Below, in pieces: positions 1 through 6,826 of a stretch of DNA of 18,417 nt. The stretch lies in NCBI GenBank assembly GCA_023263465.1, contig JALQWV010000144.1:1-18417 (forward strand), read 5' to 3'. Origin of the DNA: Ilumatobacteraceae bacterium. Its GTDB lineage: Bacteria > Actinomycetota > Acidimicrobiia > Acidimicrobiales > Ilumatobacteraceae. Each line of letters opens with the position of its first letter. Position 1 is the first letter of the stretch. The notes below the pieces were generated by a model. It did no database searches, was not told the DNA's origin, and saw nothing but the letters and a program-made list of their open reading frames with translations. The translations under genes were made by a program, and so were the position numbers.

Positions 1-743
1 ATTTTGTTAAATGCATTGCCGTCATCTTCAATGACTTCGCCGGCTTGACGCGCTTCTGCTTGTGTCACAGCAACAACTTTTTGTCCTGCACCAGCCCAAC
101 CAGTTGGCGTTACGCCGAGGTCGCCTGCAGTGAAGGTGTCAATTGGCTTTGACTTTGCGGCCATGATGCCTTTGAAGCTTGGGTAACGCGGTTCAACAAC
201 ACCAGCAGTCACACTGATGACTGCAGGAAGCGGGCATTCCACTTCGTCGTAACCTTCTTCTGTCTGACGATCTGCTTTCAAGCTCGAACCGTTAATGGTG
301 AGCTTCTTTGCGAACGTCACTGATGGCAATCCAAGAACTTCCGCTACTTGTTCTGGCACGGTTCCGGTGTATCCATCGGATGACTCGGTTGCCGCAATGA
401 TCAAGTCTGCGCTGCCCATTTTTTGAATTGCTGCAGCCAGAACTTTTGCAGTGGTGAGTGCGTCAGAACCTGCAAGTGCTGGATCGCTAATGAGCACTCC
501 CTTTGCAGCGCCCATTGCGAGTGCAGTGCGCATGCCGGACATTTCACCATTTGGAGCCATTGACACGATGTTGACATCGCCACCACCATTTGCTGCCGCG
601 AGTTGCAATGCCATCTCTACGCCATATGCGTCGGACTCATCAAGAATGAGTTTTCCGTCCCGCTTCAACGCGTTGGTGGAGCTATCGAGGGCTCCAGGGG
701 TGGCTGGATCAGGGATTTGCTTGACGCAGACGACGATGTTCAT
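1..743 (-). CDS. etfB: Electron transfer flavoprotein subunit beta (3' end cut by window edge)
   Basis: Small subunit of the electron transfer flavoprotein, a soluble FAD/AMP heterodimer that takes electrons from acyl-CoA dehydrogenases. The reverse-strand protein opens with MNIVVCVKQIPD, the usual EtfB start, and carries the ETF-beta signature region (RQTEEGYDEVECPLPAVI) near residue 165. About 247 codons are visible with no stop. The last residues (EVIEDDGNAFNKI) match the family's C-terminal end, so only some 10 to 20 residues are missing off the left edge. An in-frame ATG three codons upstream (750-752) is possible, but the GGAGG there sits too close to either ATG to decide. I chose the family-consensus start. 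etfA would be expected downstream, outside the window. The family is certain and the start is fairly sure. Confidence 0.95.
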   Translation of the reverse strand, partial: MNIVVCVKQIPDPATPGALDSSTNALKRDGKLILDESDAYGVEMALQLAAANGGGDVNIVSMAPNGEMSGMRTALAMGAAKGVLISDPALAGSDALTTAKVLAAAIQKMGSADLIIAATESSDGYTGTVPEQVAEVLGLPSVTFAKKLTINGSSLKADRQTEEGYDEVECPLPAVISVTAGVVEPRYPSFKGIMAAKSKPIDTFTAGDLGVTPTGWAGAGQKVVAVTQAEARQAGEVIEDDGNAFNK

Positions 744-754
744 GCCCTCCATTG

Positions 755-802
755 TTACCGATGAGTACTGGATTTACCCAACCCTGTGCGGACTGATTTA
801 CC
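755..802. repeat. Three TTACC-containing repeats between etfB and the lipid kinase
   Basis: TTACC occurs at 755-759, 774-778 and 798-802. The outer copies extend to TTACCGAT, and the last two share GATTTACC. They fill the 76-base divergent intergenic stretch. They could be operator half-sites for a shared regulator or chance, and no known motif is recognised. Confidence 0.3.
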
Positions 803-804
803 GA

Positions 805-810
805 TAAAAT
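805..810 (+). promoter_or_regulatory. Probable -10 box of a leaderless lipid kinase transcript
   Basis: TAAAAT ends 9 bases before the GTG start at 820, and the bases just before the GTG (TTCATTCCCC) have no Shine-Dalgarno. This fits a near-leaderless mRNA, common in actinobacteria. No convincing -35 was found. Confidence 0.4.
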
Positions 811-819
811 TCATTCCCC

Positions 820-1740
820 GTGCGAATTCTCCTCATTGTCAACTCATTCGCGTCGTCCGTCACACCCCGCAATACCGTGCTCGTCCATGAGCACCTCGCC
901 AAGCACCACGACGTGCAGGTGGTGGAAACGAACGAACGCGGCCACGCCACTCGGTTTGCCCAAGACGCGGCTTCCCGAGGGCTTGACGCTGTTGTGGGTT
1001 TTGGTGGCGACGGCACCCTGAACGAAATTGCCACAGGCCTTGCCGGCAGTGACACCGCCCTCGCCATGTTGCCGGGTGGTTCGACAAACGTATTTGTTCG
1101 CACGCTCGGTATTGCCAACGACCCGATGGTTGCGCTCACCCAATTGATGGCAGGAATTGATCGCAACGAAATTGAACGCGTCAGTCTTGGGCAAGCAAAC
1201 GGTCGCTACTTCACCTTTCACGCTGGCATCGGTTACGACGCCGCGGTAGTCGAACAAGTTGAGCGTCGCTCATCGCTAAAACGTCTCGTTGGTCAACCAT
1301 TGTTTGCATATTCAGCATTGCATTCGTGGTTTAAGTCCTATGACCGCAAGTATCCGCACTTCACCATGAACATTGACGGTCGTGCAATCCCCAATGGTTT
1401 CTTTTCAGTTGTGCTGAATACCAACCCGTACACATTCGTCGGCAAGCACCCCATTCATTTGTCATCAGCCGCGTCATTGGAAAAGAAATTGGTTGTTGTC
1501 ACCTTCCGCAAGATGACCACGCCACTCATGTTGAAGACGCTGTACTCGGCATTGCGTCGTGGCGGGCTTGAAACTTCTTCAGGTATCGACATTGCAACCG
1601 ACGTCGAAAACGTGAAGATTGAATTCCCTGCGCCATTTCCCTATCAATTGGATGGCGACTACTTGGGCGACACTACGACAATTGACATCAAGCATTGTCC
1701 CGAAGCACTTCGCTTAGTACGACCAACAATCGAGTTCTAA
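820..1740 (+). CDS. Diacylglycerol kinase family lipid kinase (YegS/DgkB/BmrU type)
   Basis: Predicted ATP-dependent lipid kinase, 306 residues, the normal length for this family. It would phosphorylate diacylglycerol or a related lipid at the inner face of the membrane. The N-terminal catalytic fold starts MRILLIVNSFAS. It has the nucleotide-binding GGDGTLNE motif at residues 62-69 and LPGGSTN at about 84-90, where many relatives have a G-T-G-N loop. The C-terminal beta-sandwich contains QLDGDYLGD near residue 278, matching the family's D-G-E type motif. The GTG start has no Shine-Dalgarno but lies just after a -10-like TAAAAT. The gene is convergent with a glycerophosphodiester phosphodiesterase two bases away, so both may act on glycerolipids. 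The substrate cannot be read from sequence. Confidence 0.9.
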   Translation: MRILLIVNSFASSVTPRNTVLVHEHLAKHHDVQVVETNERGHATRFAQDAASRGLDAVVGFGGDGTLNEIATGLAGSDTALAMLPGGSTNVFVRTLGIANDPMVALTQLMAGIDRNEIERVSLGQANGRYFTFHAGIGYDAAVVEQVERRSSLKRLVGQPLFAYSALHSWFKSYDRKYPHFTMNIDGRAIPNGFFSVVLNTNPYTFVGKHPIHLSSAASLEKKLVVVTFRKMTTPLMLKTLYSALRRGGLETSSGIDIATDVENVKIEFPAPFPYQLDGDYLGDTTTIDIKHCPEALRLVRPTIEF

Positions 1741-1742
1741 AA

Positions 1743-2486
1743 CTATTTGGCGTTTGCAATAACGCCGAGTGCAATATCGGGCACATTGGTGCAGATGCCA
1801 TCAATACCCCACGACACTAACTCGGCCATCCGCACTGGGTCATCACACGTCCACGTGTTCACGGCGACACCGTTGCGATGCATAGCATCCACTACAGATC
1901 GCGTGAGAGTCTTCACATATGGGTGATACGCCTGATGACCGGAGTTCAACAAATCTTTGGCTAACGCATCCGCGTCTTGGTCAGAAACCGTCATATCCAA
2001 CCATGCAGTTGGCAACTCTGGCCACAAACGATGCACGACATCAACCGTTTCGCGCCTAAAGGATGAAATCAGCCACTGGTCTGGTGCGCCGCGGGTGCGC
2101 AGATAGTCAACAACGAGCGTTGCCAACTTGTCATCTGGATCAAAGTCTGGTTCAGACGGATCATTTTTGATTTCAATGTTGACCCACATCCCTGCACACG
2201 CATCAAGCGCTTCGGCGAGTGTTGGAACGTGATCTGGAATGTCAGCGAAGTTTAATGTTGCCAGCACTTTTCCACTAGACAGCGTTGGGTTGTGATGCAC
2301 AATCATTTCTCCTGAGGCGCACAATCGAACATCAAGTTCAATAGCATCGCTCTTCAACTCGCGAGCTCGTGTAAATGCCACGGTTGTGTTTTCGCGTTCA
2401 ACTGCGGAGGCGCCTCGATGGGCCATGACTTGCGCGCGTGCTTGAGCGCTGTTGCGATTATGTGGCACCCAACGGGCAATGGTCAC
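1743..2486 (-). CDS. Glycerophosphodiester phosphodiesterase (GDPD family)
   Basis: Predicted hydrolysis of glycerophosphodiesters to sn-glycerol 3-phosphate and an alcohol. The 247-residue TIM-barrel protein has all the key family motifs. These are HRG at 23-25, E32-N33, the metal-binding E50-x-D52 (IELDVR), the catalytic histidine in HHNPTL (H65) and IEIK at 104-107. There is no signal peptide, so a cytoplasmic location is likely. The GTG start at 2484-2486 has no visible Shine-Dalgarno. An internal ATG 21 codons later (MAHRGAS) would still keep HRG and is a real alternative. The gene is convergent with the lipid kinase and divergent from whiB1. No second domain is present. Confidence 0.92.
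   Translation of the reverse strand: MTIARWVPHNRNSAQARAQVMAHRGASAVERENTTVAFTRARELKSDAIELDVRLCASGEMIVHHNPTLSSGKVLATLNFADIPDHVPTLAEALDACAGMWVNIEIKNDPSEPDFDPDDKLATLVVDYLRTRGAPDQWLISSFRRETVDVVHRLWPELPTAWLDMTVSDQDADALAKDLLNSGHQAYHPYVKTLTRSVVDAMHRNGVAVNTWTCDDPVRMAELVSWGIDGICTNVPDIALGVIANAK
1749..1766. terminator. Short stem-loop at the convergent 3' ends of the lipid kinase and GDPD genes
   Basis: GGCGTT and AACGCC form a 6-bp stem with a 6-base loop (TGCAAT), inside the last GDPD codons. Read on the reverse strand it is followed by AAATAGTTTT, a weak T-rich run. It may be a terminator for the GDPD gene, but the stem is short. Confidence 0.25.
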
Positions 2487-2515
2487 AGGCGAAGGGTACA
2501 GCCAAAATGGTCACA
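2478..2515. repeat. Direct repeat AATGGTCACA, two copies
   Basis: Perfect 10-base copies at 2478-2487 and 2506-2515, 28 bases apart start to start. The first spans the GDPD start codon and the second sits just upstream. They may be regulator half-sites or chance. Confidence 0.35.
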
Positions 2516-2546
2516 ATAAAAAAATAAAAATATTTTCTTGTTCCAC

Positions 2547-2575
2547 TTGAAAGTGCCCCACTCGGTGTCTATCGT
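2547..2575 (+). promoter_or_regulatory. whiB1 promoter
   Basis: TTGAAA at 2547-2552 and TATCGT at 2570-2575 are separated by exactly 17 bases, a good primary-sigma promoter. A very A+T-rich tract (about 2512-2538) lies upstream and could act as an UP element. The expected start of transcription is near 2582, giving a leader of about 38 bases that includes the ribosome binding site. Confidence 0.65.
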
Positions 2576-2582
2576 GACACCG
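2563..2582. promoter_or_regulatory. Inverted repeat enclosing the whiB1 -10 box (candidate operator)
   Basis: CGGTGTC and GACACCG are perfect 7-base inverted arms around the 6-base spacer TATCGT, which is itself the -10 hexamer. A dimeric regulator bound here would block polymerase. The binding protein is unknown. WhiB1 autoregulation is one possibility by analogy with mycobacteria. Confidence 0.5.
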
Positions 2583-2606
2583 TCCTACTGGCTCTAGATG
2601 AACTTC

Positions 2607-2614
2607 AAAGGTGA
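2607..2614 (+). promoter_or_regulatory. Ribosome binding site that sets the whiB1 start
   Basis: AAAGGTGA is followed by five bases and then GTG at 2620. The earlier in-frame GTG at 2611 lies inside this site and has only AAAG before it, so 2620 is the better start. Confidence 0.6.
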
Positions 2615-2619
2615 CTACC

Positions 2620-2922
2620 GTGTCAATTCTCGCAACAAGCCTTGCCCTCGGATCCGCAGATTATTCGTGGCGCAAAGAAGCACTGTGCAGAGACACCGAT
2701 CCTGAATTGTTCTTTCCCGTAGGAAGCACCGGTCAAGCGCTTCAACAAATCACCGCTGCTAAATCAGTGTGTGGAGAGTGCACCGTGAAAACCGAATGCC
2801 TCGAATTTGCAATTGAAACCAACCAGGACTGTGGCATTTGGGGTGGAACTTCAGAAGATGAGCGCCGCGATATTCGCCGCAAGATGGCTGCTGCACGTCG
2901 CGCTGCACGCGCAACGGCTTAA
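2620..2922 (+). CDS. whiB1: WhiB-family iron-sulfur transcription factor, WhiB1-like
   Basis: Small cytoplasmic DNA-binding regulator of 100 residues that should carry a [4Fe-4S] cluster on C23, C51, C54 and C60 (C-x2-C-x5-C after the first Cys). It has the WhiB turn GIWGG at about 72-76, followed by an Arg/Lys-rich tail. The core (ALCRDTDPELFFPVGSTG, then TECL and GIWGGTSEDERR) is very close to what I recall of mycobacterial WhiB1, a nitric-oxide-sensitive protein that binds the primary sigma factor. There is no AT-hook, so it is not WhiB7. The gene is convergent with pdtaS and directly abuts it, the same arrangement I recall for Rv3219/Rv3220c in M. tuberculosis. The N-terminus has about 16 extra residues relative to WhiB1. 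The start is chosen from the AAAGGTGA site. Confidence 0.9.
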   Translation: MSILATSLALGSADYSWRKEALCRDTDPELFFPVGSTGQALQQITAAKSVCGECTVKTECLEFAIETNQDCGIWGGTSEDERRDIRRKMAAARRAARATA

Positions 2923-4422
2923 CTAGTTCGTAATCGGTACTCGCAAGTCGACCACGGTCCCCTGACCGTCCGTCATCCCCGCAATACCCGTGGCATCGCC
3001 GTCACTCTTCATTCCTGCGCGCATCGCAATAGTTCCTGCGAGTTCTGTGGTCACCAGAGTTCGCACAATAGAAAGTCCAAGGCCTGTTGCACTTGCGAAA
3101 TCGAAGTCCGGGCTCAGACCAATGCCGTTGTTCAACACACGCACGTACAACGCATCATCATCGTGGCTGAGTGTGACAAGCACCGAACCACCTGCGCTTC
3201 CCTCTGGGAATCCATGATCAACTGCGTTCTGCAGCAGTTCAAGAATCACCACTGACAGAGGCGTTGCAACCGTTGCTGGCATGCGACCGCCGTCGCCCTT
3301 CACCGCAAACTGCACCGGTCGGTCAGCGGACTGCAATCCCTCCTCAACGAGACGCAAGAGAGGTCGAACGATTTCGATAAACGCAATGTCCTCACCGGGT
3401 TCTCGCGACAGCGTTTCGTGAACCAGTGCAATCGTGCGAATACGACGCACCGACTCGGCTACCGCTTCTTTTGCTTCAACAGATTCCAGTCGCCTCGCTT
3501 GCAATCGAAGTAACGATGAGATGGTCTGCAAGTTGTTCTTCACACGGTGGTGAATCTCGCGAATCGTTGCGTCTTTCGTAAGTAGCAAACGATCTCTACG
3601 ACGAAGCTCTGAGACATCGCGCAGAAGTAATACTCCACCGATCACCTCGGTTTCGCCAGCACGTGCAGCGAGCAATGGAATGCTTCGCGTGAGCAAAGTA
3701 ACTTCTGCGGTTTGTTCAATTTCCTCAATAACCGGTTCTCTGCGCTCGTACGCATTTCGTGCAGCGCTCTCGGCAACTCCAAGTTCAGCGAGTGTCTGTC
3801 CAATTGCATTGGTACTCACACCAACCCTATGGAGAGCCGACACAGCGTTTGGAGATGCGTACCGAACACGCGTCTGGGCATCGAGAACAATCGCGCCGTC
3901 ACCTACTCGCGGAGCAACGCTTGCATCAGCGATGCGGCCTTCAAACGGAAATAAGCCCTGCGCAACCATTTCGGCAAGCTTTGCGAAAATTTCCGCGTAC
4001 GTGGATTCAAGTTGGCCAGCTCGCCGAGCAGTGTCCGTTACCCATTCGCGAGACAACACCGCGATGATCTTCCCGTCATAACGCACGGGAATGGTGAGCA
4101 TGTTTGCTGGACCACCAATCGCTTGAACAAATATCTCACCTTGAGAAATCTCACCACTTGATAAGCAGCGTGACAGCAAAACTTTTTCAGAATCACTTGC
4201 CCAAGTATTCACATAGTCCTGGTGATACAACGTTTGTCCGGTTGCAGCACGCACTTGAGCTGCAATCAACCACGAATCGGTACCAATTGGCAGATACAAC
4301 AACATGTCGGCGAAACAGAAGTCTGCGAGCATTCCCCACTCTGAGACCAGTGCGCCTAAGTGGTTGACCGCATCAGTTTCAAGTTCAGTGTGTTCGTGGG
4401 CGAGTTCTGCAAGCGTTGGCAT
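2923..4422 (-). CDS. pdtaS: PdtaS-like sensor histidine kinase (GAF-PAS-HisKA_2-HATPase)
   Basis: Soluble sensor kinase, 499 residues, almost the length of M. tuberculosis PdtaS. In order it has an N-terminal GAF-like domain (about 5-155), a PAS domain (about 175-275), a HisKA_2 dimerisation domain with EIHHRVKNNLQT (phosphoacceptor H291 or H292), and an ATPase domain. That last domain carries the N-box ELLQNAVDHGF (N399) and the G-box TGLGLSIVRTL (from 446). No membrane segment is seen. In mycobacteria PdtaS phosphorylates PdtaR, an ANTAR RNA-binding antiterminator, and its signals are reported to include copper and nitric oxide. No pdtaR is in this window. The ATG at 4420-4422 has AGGTG six bases upstream, while a GTG three codons earlier lacks one. 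It starts 19 bases after the arsA-like 2 stop, so it is probably the last gene of that operon. Confidence 0.92.
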   Translation of the reverse strand: MPTLAELAHEHTELETDAVNHLGALVSEWGMLADFCFADMLLYLPIGTDSWLIAAQVRAATGQTLYHQDYVNTWASDSEKVLLSRCLSSGEISQGEIFVQAIGGPANMLTIPVRYDGKIIAVLSREWVTDTARRAGQLESTYAEIFAKLAEMVAQGLFPFEGRIADASVAPRVGDGAIVLDAQTRVRYASPNAVSALHRVGVSTNAIGQTLAELGVAESAARNAYERREPVIEEIEQTAEVTLLTRSIPLLAARAGETEVIGGVLLLRDVSELRRRDRLLLTKDATIREIHHRVKNNLQTISSLLRLQARRLESVEAKEAVAESVRRIRTIALVHETLSREPGEDIAFIEIVRPLLRLVEEGLQSADRPVQFAVKGDGGRMPATVATPLSVVILELLQNAVDHGFPEGSAGGSVLVTLSHDDDALYVRVLNNGIGLSPDFDFASATGLGLSIVRTLVTTELAGTIAMRAGMKSDGDATGIAGMTDGQGTVVDLRVPITN

Positions 4423-4441
4423 AGCGTGCACCTAGTCTGCC

Positions 4442-5617
4442 CTAAGCAGGGTGTATCGATTCACCCAGAGCAACGAGTGCCGTAGCCCTCGTAATTTCGG
4501 CACTACGTATTGCGCAAATGCAAAGTTCAGCCTGCGATTCCGCACTTCGATTGCACAGGACATCGAGCGTGGCTTGTTCCGCCAAACCCTTGCGCACCGC
4601 TTCAGCCGACCTACGGGAAATGGTGCTCACCACCCGTGAAATCTGTTCTGCCGACGGCTCTGCGTCCTCGGTGGCCTTCACCACTTCCTGCACGAACGAA
4701 GGGTCCTGTATCGACATTTCCAGCCTGCTCAAGGCAGCCTCAGCCTCTGCAACGAGAGCCTGTGGAGTCACACGGTTTGCAATCACGGTGTTCAGCGAAT
4801 ACCCACGCACTCTCAATGCGTCAATCAAAAATTCAGCCTCATGCAATGGCGCAGACTCAAGTGTGGTGACCACAACGAAAGACGTATCGTGCTGCTTCAA
4901 CACAGCCTCCACCTGATTCGCACGTTTTACGAAACCGTCTTCCATCGTTCGGAACAATGTAAAAAATTCAGTGATGTCGGTAAGAAAACGCGCACCAAGA
5001 ATACGATCGGCCACTAGGAAGAACGGTTTCGCGGCAAGCGAAAACAGTCGCGATTGCGCTTGTGTTGTAAGCAATTTCAACAAGCGTGAAGCAAAGAACT
5101 CTTTCATGCGTCGTGGTGCATCCAACACATCAAGCGCATTACGTGATGGCGGAGTATCCACAATTACCAAGTCGAAGTCCGGCGACTGCTGAGCCTCAAA
5201 CAACCGTTCCATAGCGATGTAGTCATGACTGTGCACAAACCGTTCGGTTAGGTTGCGATACAACTTGTTTGACAACACTTTGTCGCGCACATCGGCATTC
5301 GGGGCACAGCGCTCGATCAATTCATCCCAACTCGCCTTGGTGTCGATCATGGCGGCAAACATGCGACCTGCAGGTGACATTCCGTCTCGCGCGAGAGCCG
5401 ACGGTTCAATTTCCACAACTGCATTACCGAAGGACTCAAGACCAAGAGCATCTGCAAGCCTGCGCGCTGGGTCTACGGTGAGCACAAGCACACGCCGGTT
5501 GTACTGCGAGGCCGCAAATGCTCCGAGCGCAGCAGACATCGTTGTTTTCCCAACACCACCACTTCCGGTCACCACAACAAGCCGACCGCTTTCTAAAACG
5601 GTGCGCAGCGAGCTCAT
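4442..5617 (-). CDS. ArsA/Get3-family ATPase, second paralogue
   Basis: SIMIBI-class P-loop ATPase of 391 residues. Walker A GSGGVGKTT is at 18-26, the switch I region TVDPARRLADALG starts near 47, and switch II DTPPSRNALDVLDAP starts near 154. The signature lysine expected at position 2 of the ArsA P-loop is serine (S19). It resembles M. tuberculosis Rv3680, which pairs with Rv3679. Arsenite export is unlikely, since no arsB or arsR and no CxxC-type arsenic site are seen. Its ATG overlaps the stop of the upstream paralogue by 4 bases (ATGA), which suggests coupled, stoichiometric synthesis and a heteromeric complex. The substrate is unknown. Tail-anchored protein or other membrane protein handling is only an analogy with Get3. 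Confidence 0.88.
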   Translation of the reverse strand: MSSLRTVLESGRLVVVTGSGGVGKTTMSAALGAFAASQYNRRVLVLTVDPARRLADALGLESFGNAVVEIEPSALARDGMSPAGRMFAAMIDTKASWDELIERCAPNADVRDKVLSNKLYRNLTERFVHSHDYIAMERLFEAQQSPDFDLVIVDTPPSRNALDVLDAPRRMKEFFASRLLKLLTTQAQSRLFSLAAKPFFLVADRILGARFLTDITEFFTLFRTMEDGFVKRANQVEAVLKQHDTSFVVVTTLESAPLHEAEFLIDALRVRGYSLNTVIANRVTPQALVAEAEAALSRLEMSIQDPSFVQEVVKATEDAEPSAEQISRVVSTISRRSAEAVRKGLAEQATLDVLCNRSAESQAELCICAIRSAEITRATALVALGESIHPA

Positions 5618-6555
5618 TGCAACTCGTCCTTTAATACATGCGTCATGGCAGTAACCACTTCAGCGTCGCGGGTTTCTATGTCCATCACCGACATGAACAT
5701 CACTCCACCTTGACGTGACCGAGCAACCAACTGTTCGAGGTTGCCTACTTCATTTTGGCGTCGCTGGGTTGCCACATTGAGTAGTTGCATCGGTGCGCGC
5801 AATGCTTCAGAAACATCCTTTGTCATGTTGTTCAACTGCACTGCCTGCCACAGCAAATCAAACACCGCCACATCACCGCCCTGCACTACATCGTCGTGCA
5901 CCCGGTTTGCTACTACCGCAGATACACCAACCTTCGTCGTGTTTTGCAGCGTGTCAAGAAGCTGCATGGTTTCAAGTACCGGCATTTCTTCAGGTGTTGC
6001 CACAATAACGACACCAGTAGTTGCGTGGTCATGCAGAATTTCTTGCATCCACTTCGTCTGTTCACGAATAACTCCAACCTGTACCAAGTTGGACAGAATC
6101 GAAGGCGCATCAACTTGAGCAACAATGTGTCCGGTAGCTTCAGCATCGACGATGACGATGTCGTAGTTGCGTTCACGAACTTCCCAACACAATTTACCAA
6201 CAGCAAGAATTTCCTTTACACCAGGCGCGGCGTTGGCAACAAAATCAAGAATCTTTGCGAGAGGTCCAAACGTACTGACAAGCGGATTCTTAACAAATAA
6301 GCGGATGTATTCGCGCAATGAATCCTCAGTGTTCATCGACATCGCGAACAGATTCGGCGAAACCTCTTTGGCAACAAACTGCAATTCGGACGTGTTCAAT
6401 GAGCGCGCCAATGCACCCTTATCGTCCATTTCAACAATCAGTGTCCTTTTACCAGTTGACGCAGCAAACCTGGCGAGAGCACTTGCAAATGTTGTCTTGC
6501 CCACTCCACCTTTGCCCGTTACAAAGAGCAGGCGGTGATCAAGTAGCTGTGGCAG
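5614..6555 (-). CDS. ArsA/Get3-family ATPase, first paralogue (probable CTG start)
   Basis: P-loop ATPase of 313 residues, taking the start as CTG at 6553-6555. The full Walker A GKGGVGKTT then lies at 14-22, with the signature lysine K15 present, and DAEATGH marks switch II. The only ATG/GTG/TTG start available is the GTG inside the P-loop (6502-6504), which would delete half of Walker A. The frame is open further upstream to a TGA, but no ATG, GTG or TTG occurs there. The CTG has GGGAG six bases upstream (6562-6566) and follows the DUF3107 stop by two bases, which fits translational coupling. It resembles Rv3679 of M. tuberculosis and probably pairs with the downstream paralogue. A sequencing error upstream is the main alternative. 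Confidence 0.85.
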   Translation of the reverse strand: MPQLLDHRLLFVTGKGGVGKTTFASALARFAASTGKRTLIVEMDDKGALARSLNTSELQFVAKEVSPNLFAMSMNTEDSLREYIRLFVKNPLVSTFGPLAKILDFVANAAPGVKEILAVGKLCWEVRERNYDIVIVDAEATGHIVAQVDAPSILSNLVQVGVIREQTKWMQEILHDHATTGVVIVATPEEMPVLETMQLLDTLQNTTKVGVSAVVANRVHDDVVQGGDVAVFDLLWQAVQLNNMTKDVSEALRAPMQLLNVATQRRQNEVGNLEQLVARSRQGGVMFMSVMDIETRDAEVVTAMTHVLKDELQ

Positions 6556-6557
6556 CG

Positions 6558-6791
6558 TCAGCTCCCAAAGCCGAGCTTGCGCACGCCTTCAGGTGCTCCA
6601 AACTCCACATAGGCAAGCTTCGCCGAAGCAACGATGACTTCGCGGCCACGATTGTCAACCAAAGAAAACACCTCGGTCTTGCCTGTGAGCGCTGCCGCAG
6701 CAGCCTCCTTCGCTTTTGCTTGGGCCTTTTCGTCGTCAATCTCCACCATGAGTTCACGTACTGATTGTTGAATTCCGATGCGAATTTCCAT
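6558..6791 (-). CDS. DUF3107 family small protein
   Basis: Small acidic protein of 77 residues, the normal length for DUF3107, a family known mainly from actinobacteria and of unknown function. It starts MEIRIGIQQSVRELMVEID and ends with the conserved AYVEFGAPEGVRKLGFGS. The middle is a charged helical stretch (about 20-37) followed by a beta-rich part. ATG at 6789-6791 is preceded by GGAACAACA. It lies 35 bases after mrp and two bases before arsA-like 1, so it belongs to the same operon. In this context it could be an accessory subunit of the ArsA-like pair, but that is a guess from position only. Confidence 0.88.
   Translation of the reverse strand: MEIRIGIQQSVRELMVEIDDEKAQAKAKEAAAAALTGKTEVFSLVDNRGREVIVASAKLAYVEFGAPEGVRKLGFGS
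6562..6566 (-). promoter_or_regulatory. Ribosome binding site supporting the CTG start of arsA-like 1
   Basis: GGGAG on the reverse strand lies within the last codons of the DUF3107 gene, six bases before the CTG at 6553-6555. The other two in-frame CTGs (6559-6561 and 6529-6531) have either no spacing or no such site. Confidence 0.5.
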
Positions 6792-6826
6792 TGTTGTTCC
6801 GTTCGTTTATGTGAAGTACTTGCAGG

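Noticed and set aside
844..1257. Open frames on the reverse strand inside the lipid kinase gene (also 798-1166)
   Set aside because: They are antisense to a gene with clear kinase motifs, have no recognisable domain and no ribosome binding site.
2598..2705. ATG at 2598 as a start upstream of whiB1
   Set aside because: It is in a different frame and reaches a stop after about 35 codons with no WhiB cysteines.
3680..4081. Forward-strand frames antisense to pdtaS
   Set aside because: They are composition shadows of a well-supported kinase and their translations look like no known family.
5785..6300. 171-codon forward frame antisense to arsA-like 1
   Set aside because: The real gene on the other strand has intact P-loop and switch motifs, and the forward product is low-complexity and unlike any family.
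4442..6555. Arsenite efflux operon
   Set aside because: Although the ATPases belong to the ArsA family, there is no arsB, arsD, arsR or arsC nearby and no arsenic-binding cysteine pattern was seen.
6505..6600. Frameshift or broken arsA-like 1 gene
   Set aside because: The frame is open through the whole P-loop and a CTG with a good ribosome binding site explains the missing start, although a sequencing error cannot be excluded.
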